DNA from: JBCAWW01 sp039024315 | GTDB lineage: Bacteria; Bacteroidota; Bacteroidia; J057 | Reading direction: 5' to 3' | DNA length: 38,304 nt | NCBI GenBank assembly: GCA_039024315.1 | Contig: JBCCQN010000062.1 | Location: 1-38,304 of the forward strand | In this document: positions 1-9,235 of the stretch, piece by piece | Layout: the number at the start of each line of letters is the position of its first letter | Numbering within the stretch: the stretch's first letter is position 1 | Program-made: the position numbers and the translations under genes | The notes under the pieces: model-generated | The model's input: the letters and a program-made list of their open reading frames with translations, nothing else | What the model was told of the DNA's origin: nothing | Databases searched by the model: none

Positions 1-1435
1 CCTCGTACTGGATTTGGAGGATGTAGAGACCAAACTGTAGGCCACTGGCATCTACTTCCAAGCCCATGGTCTGTTCGGATTCACTAATCTCAGCGGCTCT
101 AACTGATCGGCCAGTCTCATCCAAGATCACCCAACGAATCGCCAAAGCTGGTGCGCTGTGAAAGCTTATCGTCAGTGGCCCTGCAGAGGGGTTGGGCGCC
201 AACTCTATTATAGGTCGAGACGAGCGTTTTTTACGATCCTCGTAACGCCAGATTTGTTTCTGAAAAGGGAGCTGTCTTTGAGAAGTGTAGTTGTATTCTA
301 CGCCTACCATTTTGAGCGGATCCCCTTCATCAGTATACTCCCAATTGTAGGTGTAGTAAAAAGTGGGTTGCCACTCACCATCTTTAAAATTTTCCTGTTC
401 CATGCGTACGATATTGTCGTACTGGTCATAGTCAAAATCCCGCCTGATAATGGTATTTGGTTCCCACTGGTTATGTCCCCATCTATCATGACGCCAGTAA
501 AGATCGTAGCCATAACTCACTTTATTGGGCACCTGCCAGCGACGACTTTGGCCAATTAATTGTTCATTGATTGCGCTCTGATAGATGCTGTTAATAATGG
601 TGTCTCCTCGATATTCGGTCTCCTCCCGTCGGTGCCGATTTTGGAAATGGAGAAATCTGTCTTTCAAGATGATTCTGTCCTGATTATCATACTCAAATAT
701 TTCTTCTGAATGTAAAAGCCAATTTGCCGGTTCAGAAAATGAATTCTCTTTTCTGATACTGATGGGTAGGCCTGCATTATTGTAGACATAGGTCCAGCGG
801 TTGCGCGTAATCTCTTGGGTTTGAGCCGAACCGTACTCTGAATACACCAGATCTCCCTGCTCATTATATTGATTGATCCATCGGTAGCTTTCTACCCATT
901 TTGCGCCATCCCAATCAAAGTGTTGTTGCAGCAGGTCCTGGCCTTCTTCATTTTTGTGATTGACATATCGACTCTGATTACCCCACTGACCGGCCTCATC
1001 GCCCTGCGTAATGCGATCTGTTTTGATCCCTTCTGCTAATACCTCAGTGCTAATCCTATGCAAAAACATAGGCTCCCATTGGGTTTCGTTCCAATTTTCA
1101 ACCAGTTGGGTCTCAGTTGTGCCATCATCTTCGATGACATTCATGCGTTGGCTAGGGATCCATTCATCATCTTCAATCATCCAAAAAGTGAGGGATTTTA
1201 TCACCTTCCCATTTTCGTCTTTGCTTACAATATGACGCGTTGGCCCAAACCAATTACTTTGACTGTCGGTTACCCGCACGCTATCCCGTTCATCATATTG
1301 ATAGCTTTCAGACATTCGCAAAGACCAGTCAAACAAGGCCGCATTCCACTCATAAGTCTGAACTTGGGTCGGTAGTCTTTGGGCACTGAGGTTAGTGCTA
1401 AAAGCAATCAGGAGAATAGGTAGATAGTTTTTCAT
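1..1435 (-). CDS. Secreted YD-like protein with T9SS sorting domain (C-terminus cut by window edge)
   Basis: The minus strand is open from an ATG at 1433-1435 to the window edge (478 codons). The N-terminus (MKNYLPILLIAFSTNLSAQ) is a signal peptide. The body is rich in Trp, Tyr, Asp and Asn, with loosely repeated WxYxYNxxGLP-like stretches reminiscent of RHS/YD repeats. The last visible ~65 residues look like a type A type IX secretion sorting domain: a LAPNPS start, DETGRSV in the middle, then ASGLQFGLYILQI. This suggests export to the outer membrane or cell surface by T9SS. Only a few residues should be missing. It is divergent from the next gene with 42 bp between the two ATG codons. The general style resembles the YD-like protein at 11910-13184. 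The substrate or role is unknown; the sorting domain is the firm part. Confidence 0.8.
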   Translation of the reverse strand, partial: MKNYLPILLIAFSTNLSAQRLPTQVQTYEWNAALFDWSLRMSESYQYDERDSVRVTDSQSNWFGPTRHIVSKDENGKVIKSLTFWMIEDDEWIPSQRMNVIEDDGTTETQLVENWNETQWEPMFLHRISTEVLAEGIKTDRITQGDEAGQWGNQSRYVNHKNEEGQDLLQQHFDWDGAKWVESYRWINQYNEQGDLVYSEYGSAQTQEITRNRWTYVYNNAGLPISIRKENSFSEPANWLLHSEEIFEYDNQDRIILKDRFLHFQNRHRREETEYRGDTIINSIYQSAINEQLIGQSRRWQVPNKVSYGYDLYWRHDRWGHNQWEPNTIIRRDFDYDQYDNIVRMEQENFKDGEWQPTFYYTYNWEYTDEGDPLKMVGVEYNYTSQRQLPFQKQIWRYEDRKKRSSRPIIELAPNPSAGPLTISFHSAPALAIRWVILDETGRSVRAAEISESEQTMGLEVDASGLQFGLYILQIQYE

Positions 1436-1477
1436 ATCGAAGGTTTGTGCGTTACTTACAATAAACGGAAAGTCGCC

Positions 1478-2197
1478 ATGTCTATACTGTTATCATTCTT
1501 ATTGGTCTTCCATCCAAATTGGGATGTAGATCCTGATCTTTGGGGAATCGGTCTGCTCAATCTCCGCAAAACGATCGACTCCCCCAATACCAACTTTAAT
1601 TTGCCTCCAGATATCAAGATCAACTTCTATGATGCTCCCGAGGGTGAAGTGCAAGGGTATTTGGTTCGTCAGGCTGTTGGAGGGCACGCGTCTTGGAAGG
1701 ACATCGAGGTAGTTCCCCGCTTCGCGGAACGCTTGACCCTACACCAACATGATAGTCGAGAAGTAAACTATCATATTAGCAGCCTCTTAGTTTTTGAGAG
1801 ACGTAAGGAATGGGTCAAAGTGCTGCATCACACCTTAGCAGGGGAACAATGGATAAAGCTCGACGAGCTAGCGCCACACAACATTTACTATCAAGACTGG
1901 ATTGACTTTTTGGTAGATATGCCTACCACCTATCACCCACCCTCAGCTTTTGGCTTGAACCTGCGCTCAGGCGCAGGCGTACCTTTTGGGCTCCTATGCA
2001 CCATGAAAGGCGATGGTTTTCAAATCGAACTCAGCGGTAAAAAGGCACACGGCCAATGGCTCGAAGCCAAAGTTACAGAATACAGCGAGCATCCCTGTGT
2101 AGATGGCAAACCCACCGGCAATGTCTGGACCGGATGGTTCAAAGCCATTGATGATAAGGGCTTCCCCAATGTCTGGTTTTACACCCGTGGTTGTTAA
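1478..2197 (+). CDS. Hypothetical secreted protein, possible SH3-like C-terminal region
   Basis: This 239-aa protein is unrecognised. I chose the ATG at 1478 because it starts a hydrophobic leader (MSILLSFLLVF); the frame stays open upstream to a TTG at 1445, giving an unlikely 11-residue extension. The C-terminal half has a compact beta-rich pattern (GQWLEAKVTEY, then TGWFKAIDDKGFPNVWFYTRGC-like ending) that could be an SH3-like fold; this is inference. Residues around the PRFAERL segment are encoded by a dispersed mini-hairpin element (1717-1734). The next gene begins 12 bp after its stop in the same direction, so the two may share a transcript. Confidence 0.65.
   Translation: MSILLSFLLVFHPNWDVDPDLWGIGLLNLRKTIDSPNTNFNLPPDIKINFYDAPEGEVQGYLVRQAVGGHASWKDIEVVPRFAERLTLHQHDSREVNYHISSLLVFERRKEWVKVLHHTLAGEQWIKLDELAPHNIYYQDWIDFLVDMPTTYHPPSAFGLNLRSGAGVPFGLLCTMKGDGFQIELSGKKAHGQWLEAKVTEYSEHPCVDGKPTGNVWTGWFKAIDDKGFPNVWFYTRGC
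1717..1734 (+). repeat. Mini-hairpin element, in-frame copy
   Basis: Stem CCGC/GCGG, loop TTC, followed by AACGCTT. It lies inside the 1478-2197 gene and is read in frame as PRFAERL. The RTCTCT tail seen in intergenic copies is absent. Confidence 0.7.
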
Positions 2198-2209
2198 TTT
2201 GCCCCTGCT

Positions 2210-3373
2210 ATGAACAAATCGATGACGAGATTACCTCTCGCAATATTTTTACTGCTGTGTTTTGCCTGCGAAAATCCTTCTGCTCAAGATAATGGACAAC
2301 TCAAACAAGTGGAGGTAAAGCTAGATTCCCTCTTTCAAGACTTTGACAATCTAGAGACTCCGGGCTATGCCGTGGGGATTTCCAAAGGTCAAAAGACACT
2401 TTATCAAAATGGATTTGGAGCGGCAAATCTAGATTATAAGATTCCGATTGAAACGAATAGCGCCTTTAGTATCGCCTCCGTTTCGAAGCAGTTCACGGCG
2501 GCTTGTGTCGCCCTCTTGATTTTAGAGGATAAACTATCCCTAGATAGTCCTGCAAGCCAATACGTCCCAGAACTAAGCAAGTATAAGGATACGATTCGGG
2601 TCAAGCATCTGGTTTACAACACCAGCGGCATCATAGATTACCCACGCCTGCAACGCCCTAGCGGTAAGTCATGGGTAACCTTCAACTACTTCGATGTCGA
2701 TGAATGTATCGCCACTTCGCTGGCCCAAGATACCTTGCTTTTTAAGCCCGGAGAGCATTGGGACTACTGCAATGTCAATTTTATGTTGCTCACCAAAATT
2801 GTCGAGAAGGTGAGTGGCCAAAGCTTTGCTGAATTTGCTAAGAGTCAACTATTTGATCCCCTTGGGATGAAAAACACCTTCATTCATGACGACATTACCC
2901 AAATCGTAGAAAGGCGAGTTACTCCCTACAACCCAAGGAATCCCGAATACCTAAGAGGCTATGCTGAGTATGGTATTAGGTTAAGAGAAGAGGGCAAATT
3001 CATTCAGCATCATCGTAATTCCCCGCACTATGGCGGAAGTGGAGTGGTTACGACCATAGAAGATATTCTCCTCTGGAGCAAGAATATGGATAGTCATGCC
3101 TTTGGTGGAGAAGAATTTTATGAACTGATGCATCGAACCCCAAAGTTTGATCATGATCGAGATAATCAAGCCTTTGGGCTCTATTTTGGTGATTTCAACG
3201 GACGATCTCTCGTCGCTTGGGAGGGGGGAGATTGGGGCATTAGCTCCCAACTGATGCGCTTTCCTGAGCAAGGAGTAGCGATCGTGCTGCTATCCAATCT
3301 TGGATCAGGGGAAGCGTCCCGCAAAGCGAACGCCATCGGAGACATCTTGGTCGAGGCCGGAATTATCGAATAA
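2210..3373 (+). CDS. Serine hydrolase lipoprotein, class C beta-lactamase / PBP-like family
   Basis: This 387-aa protein is a secreted member of the beta-lactamase/transpeptidase-like fold (AmpC, D-aminopeptidase, esterase relatives). An N-terminal hydrophobic stretch ends in a lipobox-like LCFAC with Cys20, so it is probably a lipoprotein. The catalytic SxxK motif is SVSK at residues 90-93 and the YxN motif is YCN at 186-188. A WEGGDWG segment near the C-terminus fits the third (HxG/KTG-type) motif position. Family members hydrolyse or transfer amide and ester bonds in peptidoglycan or small molecules; the substrate cannot be told from sequence. Its stop is 4 bp from the convergent stop of the collagen-like gene. 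A weak mini-hairpin-like stretch lies at 3312-3329. Confidence 0.85.
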   Translation: MNKSMTRLPLAIFLLLCFACENPSAQDNGQLKQVEVKLDSLFQDFDNLETPGYAVGISKGQKTLYQNGFGAANLDYKIPIETNSAFSIASVSKQFTAACVALLILEDKLSLDSPASQYVPELSKYKDTIRVKHLVYNTSGIIDYPRLQRPSGKSWVTFNYFDVDECIATSLAQDTLLFKPGEHWDYCNVNFMLLTKIVEKVSGQSFAEFAKSQLFDPLGMKNTFIHDDITQIVERRVTPYNPRNPEYLRGYAEYGIRLREEGKFIQHHRNSPHYGGSGVVTTIEDILLWSKNMDSHAFGGEEFYELMHRTPKFDHDRDNQAFGLYFGDFNGRSLVAWEGGDWGISSQLMRFPEQGVAIVLLSNLGSGEASRKANAIGDILVEAGIIE

Positions 3374-3377
3374 TAGA

Positions 3378-6300
3378 TTAGGAATCTGGATTGATCATAT
3401 AGCGATCTCTGGCCCCATCGCTAATATCTTTACGAAGTTCAAAGGTGAAGTCGGCAATCGTAGCGGTTTCGCTTTCTTGCAGGTCATCCCGATAGGCTTG
3501 GCGCTCATCACTAGCAGCCTGCCAGCTCTGATAAGTTTCCCGTGTGATCACATAATTGGGGTGCTTGGCGCTAGTCTCCACTTCGTGCAGGTAGAAGGAC
3601 TCGGCATATTGATCGATTTCTAAGCCCTTCTGCTTTTTGGCTTCTTCTTTGAAAGCCTTGAGGAGGGCTTTTTTCTTACGCTGGACGCGTTCCTCGAAGA
3701 GGGCCTTTTGATCTTTATTACTTTCCCAAAGCTTGCGATTTTTACGTTTTACCGCTCTGGAAGTGTCATAATTACGGTCGATCCACTTTTGGATGCCTTC
3801 CTCTACATTCGCACTGAGTAGGTCTTCACTGTTTTGGACGAAGTGTCGCAACCAAGTACTCTGGGCTTCCATATAAGCAAGCAGATTGGCAAAAAGCTCT
3901 TCAAAAAAGCTTGCCTGCGGAGATTCCGAAGTATGAAAACCTAGGCTGAAATTGAGGACCATTTGGAGAAATACCAGTCGCTCCCACTGCTCCTCATCGC
4001 TAAGATAATCGATACTGCTGGCCCTAAGGTTGACCTGTTCGGTTACGAGGTGGAAAAGGATGGCGCGCTTGAGACTTTCGAGGGCTTTGCCTTCCCCCAG
4101 ACTCTCCGTTTGTTCGTCTAGAAACTGCTGCAAGATATCCTGAGACTCCCAGATAGTGAGGCCCAAAGCCAAGTAAAATTGGGCGTCTTCGCCAGCAAAG
4201 AAGCTGCCTTTTCGGAGCATCTCCTCATCGACACTGATCCCAAGGAGGTTGCCACCATTGACTTTGTGAGGCCCTTGACGGATGGTAATCGTACCAAGTC
4301 GGAAGGTCTGCGCAAAACCCTTGCCCCAGCTTTTGACCTCTTCGCCTTCGTATTCATAGATCACATAAAACTGCTCCTGCGGATAGCGCTTGCCCAGTTC
4401 GATGGCGATTTCGTCGGCTTTTTCTTTGAGTTGTGTTTCTACAGGACGATTCAAGCCCCAAGCATAGGACTTGGTCTGTACCGTGATCTCATGGGCACGG
4501 CTGGAAAAATTATCTACTGGTGCGGCGATACCTCCTAGCGGCGCGTCAAGCATACCATCGCTTTGCGAAATTCGCTCAGTAGTGCGATTATCCAAGGCTT
4601 TCCAAAAGGCCTTCATGTCTTCAAACTTGGAGAGACTTTCAGGTTCTATGGTCGGCAGACTCAGGAGATTTTGCAGGCTATCGCCGTGTAAATCAGTTTT
4701 GCCCAACAAATAGATATCAATGCCAAAGTCGTTGGTGGCGCGCAAGAACTGCTGCTTATCGATAAAGTCTGAGGAGTAAACGGAGCTTTGCTGATTGGAT
4801 TCGAAGCTGTGGTTGAGGAGGAGGATGGTCTTGCCTTCAAAGTCTTCGAGTAGACTGCGGCTGTTGGCTTGAAACTTTTCGAGATCTAGATAGCCATAGT
4901 GAGAGATGTCCCAAATATCTACGGGCGAACCTAAACCTTGGTAATAATTGACAATGCCTTCGACAGTATGCTTATGGCTGTCTCGATTGATGACGAGTAG
5001 AATATCCGAATCGGGCGTCTTGCGGTAAGTACTGGCTACCCGCAACTGAAAGGGTGCATACTGAATGATCCTGCGATCGCGATTGTCGTCAGGACGGGCT
5101 AGGCGTAGATCGGTGCGAGCCCAGTTAGTGGTCATGGGTTCGGCATCTGGATGCACGCCTGCGTAGAGGGAAACCGAAATTGCCTGACCGGGCTCAATAT
5201 CATTGATCTCGGTAACGAAGCCGTCTTCTAGTTCGAGATGATTGCCATTGCGGTCAAAGAAGAGGATATGCTCGAGCGAAAGTTGGGCTTCACGATTGGC
5301 CTGCTCAGTATAAAAGAAGGTTTGGGCCATGCGTTCACCGAGGGTGGTGAGACCGATAGCCTTTTGACTATGATTGATGATCGTCCATTGGATGCGACTG
5401 GCATAACCCCGAGCGATAGAATGATGACCACGGACAGGTTTGATTTCAAGGGGAAACTGTAGCTGTAATAAGCTCTGCCGCCTTGCTCGATTGAAGCTTT
5501 GCAGGATCCCGCCCATGATCCCTTCGGTTTTGAGATTGCCTTGTACCCGCAGGCTATTTTGGGAGATCTCTTGTTCTTGGGGTTCGCGTACGCGAACGAC
5601 TAACTCTTCAGTAAAGGTATGCGTTGCGCCCGGCGCTAATCCTAAGGGAACGGCCAAAGCAATGGGCTCTGCTTCCCACCAGGCATGATGTAAAAGGTAG
5701 ACATAAGCGTTCCGCGCAGCGGGCATGGGCATCTTACCAATATTGCGGACGGTAAGATTGCGAATGAATAAGCGCTCGCCAAACTCTAGAATCCCGTCCT
5801 CAAAAGCATCGATAATCTCGTAGCTGAGTACTTCTAGCTCAAAGAGTTTTTGCCCCTGACTGCGTAGCCCGGTTTGAGTTTGGATACCATAGGCATATTT
5901 GCCAGCAGCCCCATTAGCACCATCGCGACCATCATCACCATTGCTTCCAGAATAACCACTAGGCCCAGTGCTACCGCCCCGATTGGTCCGAGTCCGATAA
6001 ATGGTCCTGCCATTAGCATCTTTACCGGCTCGCTCTTGCCAACTATAGGAGCTGCCGCCACGGCCACCAGAGCCTCCGCGTCCACCATAACCGCCTGCTC
6101 CCCCACTGCCACCCACACCGGGCGTTGTATCGATGGAAGTAAGCATCAAGAGATGCGTCTGTTCGGGATCGGTACTGACCAAAATATTGCCACCAGCTCC
6201 TCCATGACCCGCATCACCGCCATCTCCTCCATTGCCGCCATCACCACCACGACCCCCACTGCCGCCGGAAGAATATCGAGTCGCATTGCGTCCGGGACTA

Positions 6301-6770
6301 CCAGTAGCGCCATCCATGCCTCGGCCCCCGGCTCCGCCTCGGCCGCCATTGCCCCCGCGGGCCCAGAGACTGATCAGCTTACCGATGCTGAGATTGATCT
6401 TTTCTTTGAAGGATTTGAGTTGGTTGGAACCTGGCGTGAGGACTTTGCCTTGGACGAGTAAATCTGTATCGAGCGGAAAACCAAGGTAGGTCTCGTCAGC
6501 GTGCAAATCGGTCTGCAGCTCTAGGTGTATTTCTCCTCCTTTTTGACCGCTGGTACCATTGCTGCCGTCACCGCCATTGGCACCATCGATGCCAAAGCCT
6601 CTGCTGTACATATGACCGGCTCCGTCGCGACCCTTGCGGCCGGACTTACCAGAAACATCAATTTTAAATAACCACTCTTTGCTTGAGTTGGTGATGAGTT
6701 TGTTTTCGATAGGGCCGTAGGTGGCCTCTCCTTTTTGGGCAGGTCTCAGATTAGGGTTTTCACTACTCAT
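3378..6770 (-). CDS. Large collagen-like Gly-rich protein of unknown function
   Basis: This 1130-aa protein has no signal peptide. It carries three Gly-rich blocks of irregular GxxGxx and GGxGG repeats at about residues 41-80, 138-195 and 218-292. A beta-rich region follows (about 310-580), including the APGA-type segment of Ig-like domains. An alpha/beta region starts near 'DILLVINRDSHKHTVEG' and may be Rossmann-like. The C-terminus is helical and Lys/Glu-rich. The Gly blocks could form collagen-like or polyglycine-helix structures. The family is not one I can name with confidence. The ATG overlaps the end of the upstream NarL-type regulator by 8 bp, which implies translational coupling. Residues AARNAYV (351-357) are encoded by a mini-hairpin copy. 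Function unknown; a cytoplasmic scaffold, or export by an unusual route, are guesses. Confidence 0.8.
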   Translation of the reverse strand: MSSENPNLRPAQKGEATYGPIENKLITNSSKEWLFKIDVSGKSGRKGRDGAGHMYSRGFGIDGANGGDGSNGTSGQKGGEIHLELQTDLHADETYLGFPLDTDLLVQGKVLTPGSNQLKSFKEKINLSIGKLISLWARGGNGGRGGAGGRGMDGATGSPGRNATRYSSGGSGGRGGDGGNGGDGGDAGHGGAGGNILVSTDPEQTHLLMLTSIDTTPGVGGSGGAGGYGGRGGSGGRGGSSYSWQERAGKDANGRTIYRTRTNRGGSTGPSGYSGSNGDDGRDGANGAAGKYAYGIQTQTGLRSQGQKLFELEVLSYEIIDAFEDGILEFGERLFIRNLTVRNIGKMPMPAARNAYVYLLHHAWWEAEPIALAVPLGLAPGATHTFTEELVVRVREPQEQEISQNSLRVQGNLKTEGIMGGILQSFNRARRQSLLQLQFPLEIKPVRGHHSIARGYASRIQWTIINHSQKAIGLTTLGERMAQTFFYTEQANREAQLSLEHILFFDRNGNHLELEDGFVTEINDIEPGQAISVSLYAGVHPDAEPMTTNWARTDLRLARPDDNRDRRIIQYAPFQLRVASTYRKTPDSDILLVINRDSHKHTVEGIVNYYQGLGSPVDIWDISHYGYLDLEKFQANSRSLLEDFEGKTILLLNHSFESNQQSSVYSSDFIDKQQFLRATNDFGIDIYLLGKTDLHGDSLQNLLSLPTIEPESLSKFEDMKAFWKALDNRTTERISQSDGMLDAPLGGIAAPVDNFSSRAHEITVQTKSYAWGLNRPVETQLKEKADEIAIELGKRYPQEQFYVIYEYEGEEVKSWGKGFAQTFRLGTITIRQGPHKVNGGNLLGISVDEEMLRKGSFFAGEDAQFYLALGLTIWESQDILQQFLDEQTESLGEGKALESLKRAILFHLVTEQVNLRASSIDYLSDEEQWERLVFLQMVLNFSLGFHTSESPQASFFEELFANLLAYMEAQSTWLRHFVQNSEDLLSANVEEGIQKWIDRNYDTSRAVKRKNRKLWESNKDQKALFEERVQRKKKALLKAFKEEAKKQKGLEIDQYAESFYLHEVETSAKHPNYVITRETYQSWQAASDERQAYRDDLQESETATIADFTFELRKDISDGARDRYMINPDS
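5703..5722 (-). repeat. Mini-hairpin element, in-frame copy
   Basis: On the minus strand: stem CCGC/GCGG, loop TGC, then AACGCTTAT. It is inside the collagen-like gene, read as AARNAYV. This is a different reading frame of the element from the copy at 1717. Confidence 0.75.
5870..6660 (-). repeat. Degenerate Gly-codon-rich repeat tracts in the collagen-like gene
   Basis: Three GGN-rich tracts (minus strand) encode the collagen-like blocks. The repeats are imperfect and interrupted, not a clean tandem array. They also create spurious long open frames on both strands (for example 5874-6461 plus and 5834-6118 minus), which should not be annotated as genes. Confidence 0.7.
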
Positions 6771-7407
6771 CCAGCAGGTTGTTTTGGATCACATATGCCA
6801 CCAGTCCGGGCATAGTGTGCAGATCCAAGCTTTCTCGTGCTTTGATGAGCATGTTTTTTCGATGCCTGTTGACGGTAGATTCCTTCATCTGCAAAATACG
6901 GGCGATATCGGGGCCTTGCAAGCCCTTGGAAATGAGAAAAAGGATCTGTTGTTCGCGCTTGGTGAGACGAAAACCAAAGTGGTCGGCAGGAGTTTCGATC
7001 TGCTGTTGGAGCATTTCTTCGATTTGTTCGTCGCGGTAGATTTCGCCTCGCGCAACGGTCAGTATAGCATGGCTGAGTTTGTTTTTGTCGAAGTCTTTGT
7101 AAATGAAGCCTCGCGCTCCATTGGCAAAGGCTAGCTCCACGTTTTGGCGTTCCACGAAGACGGTAAAAATCAAAACACGGGTATCAGGAAAGCGCTCTTG
7201 AATCTCCTTGAGGGTATCCAAACCATTTAGGCCGGGCATGGAGATATCGAGTAGGACAACGTCTGCCTGGCGTTTTTCTAGGTATTGGAGGAGGGCTTCC
7301 CCGCTATCTAAGCCAGCGAGGAGTTCGATTTGGTCATGATTGAGGAGCAAAGATTTGATGCCTTCTAACACCAGAGGGTGATCGTCAGCGAGTAAAAGAG
7401 AAGTCAT
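6763..7407 (-). CDS. NarL/LuxR-family response regulator
   Basis: This 214-aa protein has a receiver domain with an acidic pair at Asp8-Asp9, phospho-acceptor Asp54 in VVLLDISMPG, and conserved Lys104 in FIYKD. A LuxR-type helix-turn-helix follows (LTKREQQIL through ESTVNRHRKN, about residues 147-190). It should be phosphorylated by the adjacent histidine kinase (22 bp upstream in the transcript) and bind DNA as a dimer. Its 3' end overlaps the start of the collagen-like gene by 8 bp, so that gene is a likely output or partner. Confidence 0.93.
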   Translation of the reverse strand: MTSLLLADDHPLVLEGIKSLLLNHDQIELLAGLDSGEALLQYLEKRQADVVLLDISMPGLNGLDTLKEIQERFPDTRVLIFTVFVERQNVELAFANGARGFIYKDFDKNKLSHAILTVARGEIYRDEQIEEMLQQQIETPADHFGFRLTKREQQILFLISKGLQGPDIARILQMKESTVNRHRKNMLIKARESLDLHTMPGLVAYVIQNNLLDE

Positions 7408-7429
7408 AGAAGTGTGCGTTTGGTCAAGG

Positions 7430-9235
7430 CTAAAGGGGGAGGTCTATGATAATGGTGGCCCCGTGATTAGGTTGGGAATCGATCTCGAGGCTGCCTCCTA
7501 AATTCGTTAAGTCGGCTTGTATAGTGCGGAGCCCTAAGCCATATTGTTGGTCGTTGAAATCAGCGGGAAAACCTTGGCCGTTGTCGGTGGCCATGATTTC
7601 GATTTGGTCCGCTTCGCGAACGATTTGAATCGAAAACTCTGTGGCTTGAGCGTATTTTATCACATTAGTAGTTAGCTCACGGATAATTTGAAAAACGAGT
7701 CTTTCGTGCTGGGCCTCTAGGCGTTGTTCGACGCCGATGAGGTCAAGTTCTACTTTGATTTTGCCGGAGGCCTCGACCGTGGATTTGAGTTCTTGCAGCA
7801 CAGAATGTAGGCCTAATTGGTTGAGTCTGCCTTCGTGCATTTGATGCGCAATTTGTCGGATAGCTTGGAGGGCATTTTCGAGGCTTTGGTCGGCGATTTG
7901 AAATTGCTGTTGCGAATTGGGGTTTTGCGCGGGCAGTTGGTCAATCAGACCTTGGATATTGAGTCGAGCAGTGACTAGGAGGTTGCCCAATTGATCGTGT
8001 AGGGTACGGGCGACCTTTTGATATTCTTCTTCGAGCTTGATGTTGATGCGTTGGATGGCCTCTGACTCTTGGATATGGAGTTGGGAGATCATCTCGTTTT
8101 GGAGATTGGCTTCTCGTTCGAGCAGAAGGGACTTCTCGACCTTGCGCTTGCGTTGGTTGAGATATAGTCCAAAGAGGAGACTCAGGGCGATAGCCCCGGC
8201 AAAGATTAGACTGATCATGAGGGCGCGATTATTAGCAGCGAGGATTTGTTTTTGGCGGTTGGTGGCTTCGACTTCGTGGACGGTGCGGAGGAGGTTTAAG
8301 TGATTCGCTTTATCGGAGGTAAATACACTATCCTCGATGTTTTTTTGGTATCGAAGGTAATAGTAAGCTGAGTCGTATTGATTAAGACTTTTAAATGTTT
8401 GCTGAAGGTTCGTTGCCAACCGAATTGATTGAGTATTTGATAATATTGCAAGCGCTTCTGCTTCTTTGAATATGTTTTTTGCCTTTATGAAAAGCCCTTG
8501 CTTGTGATATAATTGACCAATTGGGATTAGGGTACCGATAACAGCTAGAGTATCCTGTTCTTGAGAAAAGATTTCAAGTGCTTTCTGAAAATATATATTT
8601 ACAGAATCGACAGAGTTGATTTCATTTAGCCAAATAGCATAATTTTTGTAAAACTGCGCAAATTCGTAAGGAGTTCCGTTGTCTATTAAGTAGGCCTTTT
8701 GAAGGTCTAAATAATACTTGCTTGAATCAGATTTACCTAGGTCTCCATATTCGTTAGAAATGTTTTTCCAGATCCTAAACAAGGAAGCTCCTGAAGCATT
8801 GTTCCGCTTTCTTATTGCGAGCGATTGTAGGTATTTCTTTAGCGCCAAAGTGCTTTCTCCAAGATAAGAATGGACAGTCCCGATGGCATTTAGTGTATTG
8901 GCAACTCCTAAACTATCCCCATTAATCTCTCTTATTCTTTTTGCAATTAAAAGGTGAGAGAAGGCACTATCAAGTTCGTAGGAATTGCGTAGTAGGATTC
9001 CTATCTGGTAATGGGAACTTGCAATTAGTTCGGGTGATTTTGCTATTGAAACAGCTTCGTGAGCATACCTTAGAGCCTTAGAAGGATCAGAGTATCGAAA
9101 CTCCTTTGATAAAGAAATAAGGCTATCGGCGGGAGACTTAGAAAATAACATTCCCTTATTAGGTAGTAGACCTAATAAGGGAATTAAAAAAAATAGTCTA
9201 AATAATATTTTTCTAAGGCTATTCGTCATCAGCAT
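7430..9235 (-). CDS. TPR-containing sensor histidine kinase (NarX/DesK-type HisKA_3)
   Basis: This 601-aa protein has an N-terminal signal or membrane segment (about residues 9-24), a periplasmic TPR-like helical sensor region (35-310), one transmembrane helix (339-359) and a cytoplasmic coiled coil. A HisKA_3 domain follows with His413 in ARTLHDQLGN. The HATPase domain has the N-box (RELTTNVIKYA), DNGQGFP and GLGLRTI motifs. It probably phosphorylates the regulator just downstream. The 5' end overlaps the preceding gene's stop by 17 bp (or 11 bp if translation starts at the in-frame ATG at 9229). The TPR half (about 8340-9235) looks clearly more AT-rich than the kinase half, hinting at a mosaic origin. 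Confidence 0.92.
   Translation of the reverse strand: MLMTNSLRKILFRLFFLIPLLGLLPNKGMLFSKSPADSLISLSKEFRYSDPSKALRYAHEAVSIAKSPELIASSHYQIGILLRNSYELDSAFSHLLIAKRIREINGDSLGVANTLNAIGTVHSYLGESTLALKKYLQSLAIRKRNNASGASLFRIWKNISNEYGDLGKSDSSKYYLDLQKAYLIDNGTPYEFAQFYKNYAIWLNEINSVDSVNIYFQKALEIFSQEQDTLAVIGTLIPIGQLYHKQGLFIKAKNIFKEAEALAILSNTQSIRLATNLQQTFKSLNQYDSAYYYLRYQKNIEDSVFTSDKANHLNLLRTVHEVEATNRQKQILAANNRALMISLIFAGAIALSLLFGLYLNQRKRKVEKSLLLEREANLQNEMISQLHIQESEAIQRINIKLEEEYQKVARTLHDQLGNLLVTARLNIQGLIDQLPAQNPNSQQQFQIADQSLENALQAIRQIAHQMHEGRLNQLGLHSVLQELKSTVEASGKIKVELDLIGVEQRLEAQHERLVFQIIRELTTNVIKYAQATEFSIQIVREADQIEIMATDNGQGFPADFNDQQYGLGLRTIQADLTNLGGSLEIDSQPNHGATIIIDLPL

Noticed and set aside
3312..3332. Mini-hairpin-like stretch at the end of the serine hydrolase gene
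   Set aside because: It has a one-base change in AAGCGTT and an incomplete outer pair; residues EASRKANA could be natural. Too weak to list.
5582..5597. Perfect 16-bp palindrome GTTCGCGTACGCGAAC
   Set aside because: It lies in the collagen-like gene and encodes VRVRE; no nearby gene start makes an operator likely.
5834..6489. Long open frames on both strands across the Gly-rich tracts
   Set aside because: They are by-products of GGN codon repeats in the collagen-like gene; their compositions (Ala/Thr/Ile- or Pro-rich) are unnatural.
7609..7625. CCGC-TTC-GCG followed by AACGATT in the kinase gene
   Set aside because: One stem base is missing and the sequence encodes ordinary HATPase residues (IVREADQ); probably chance.
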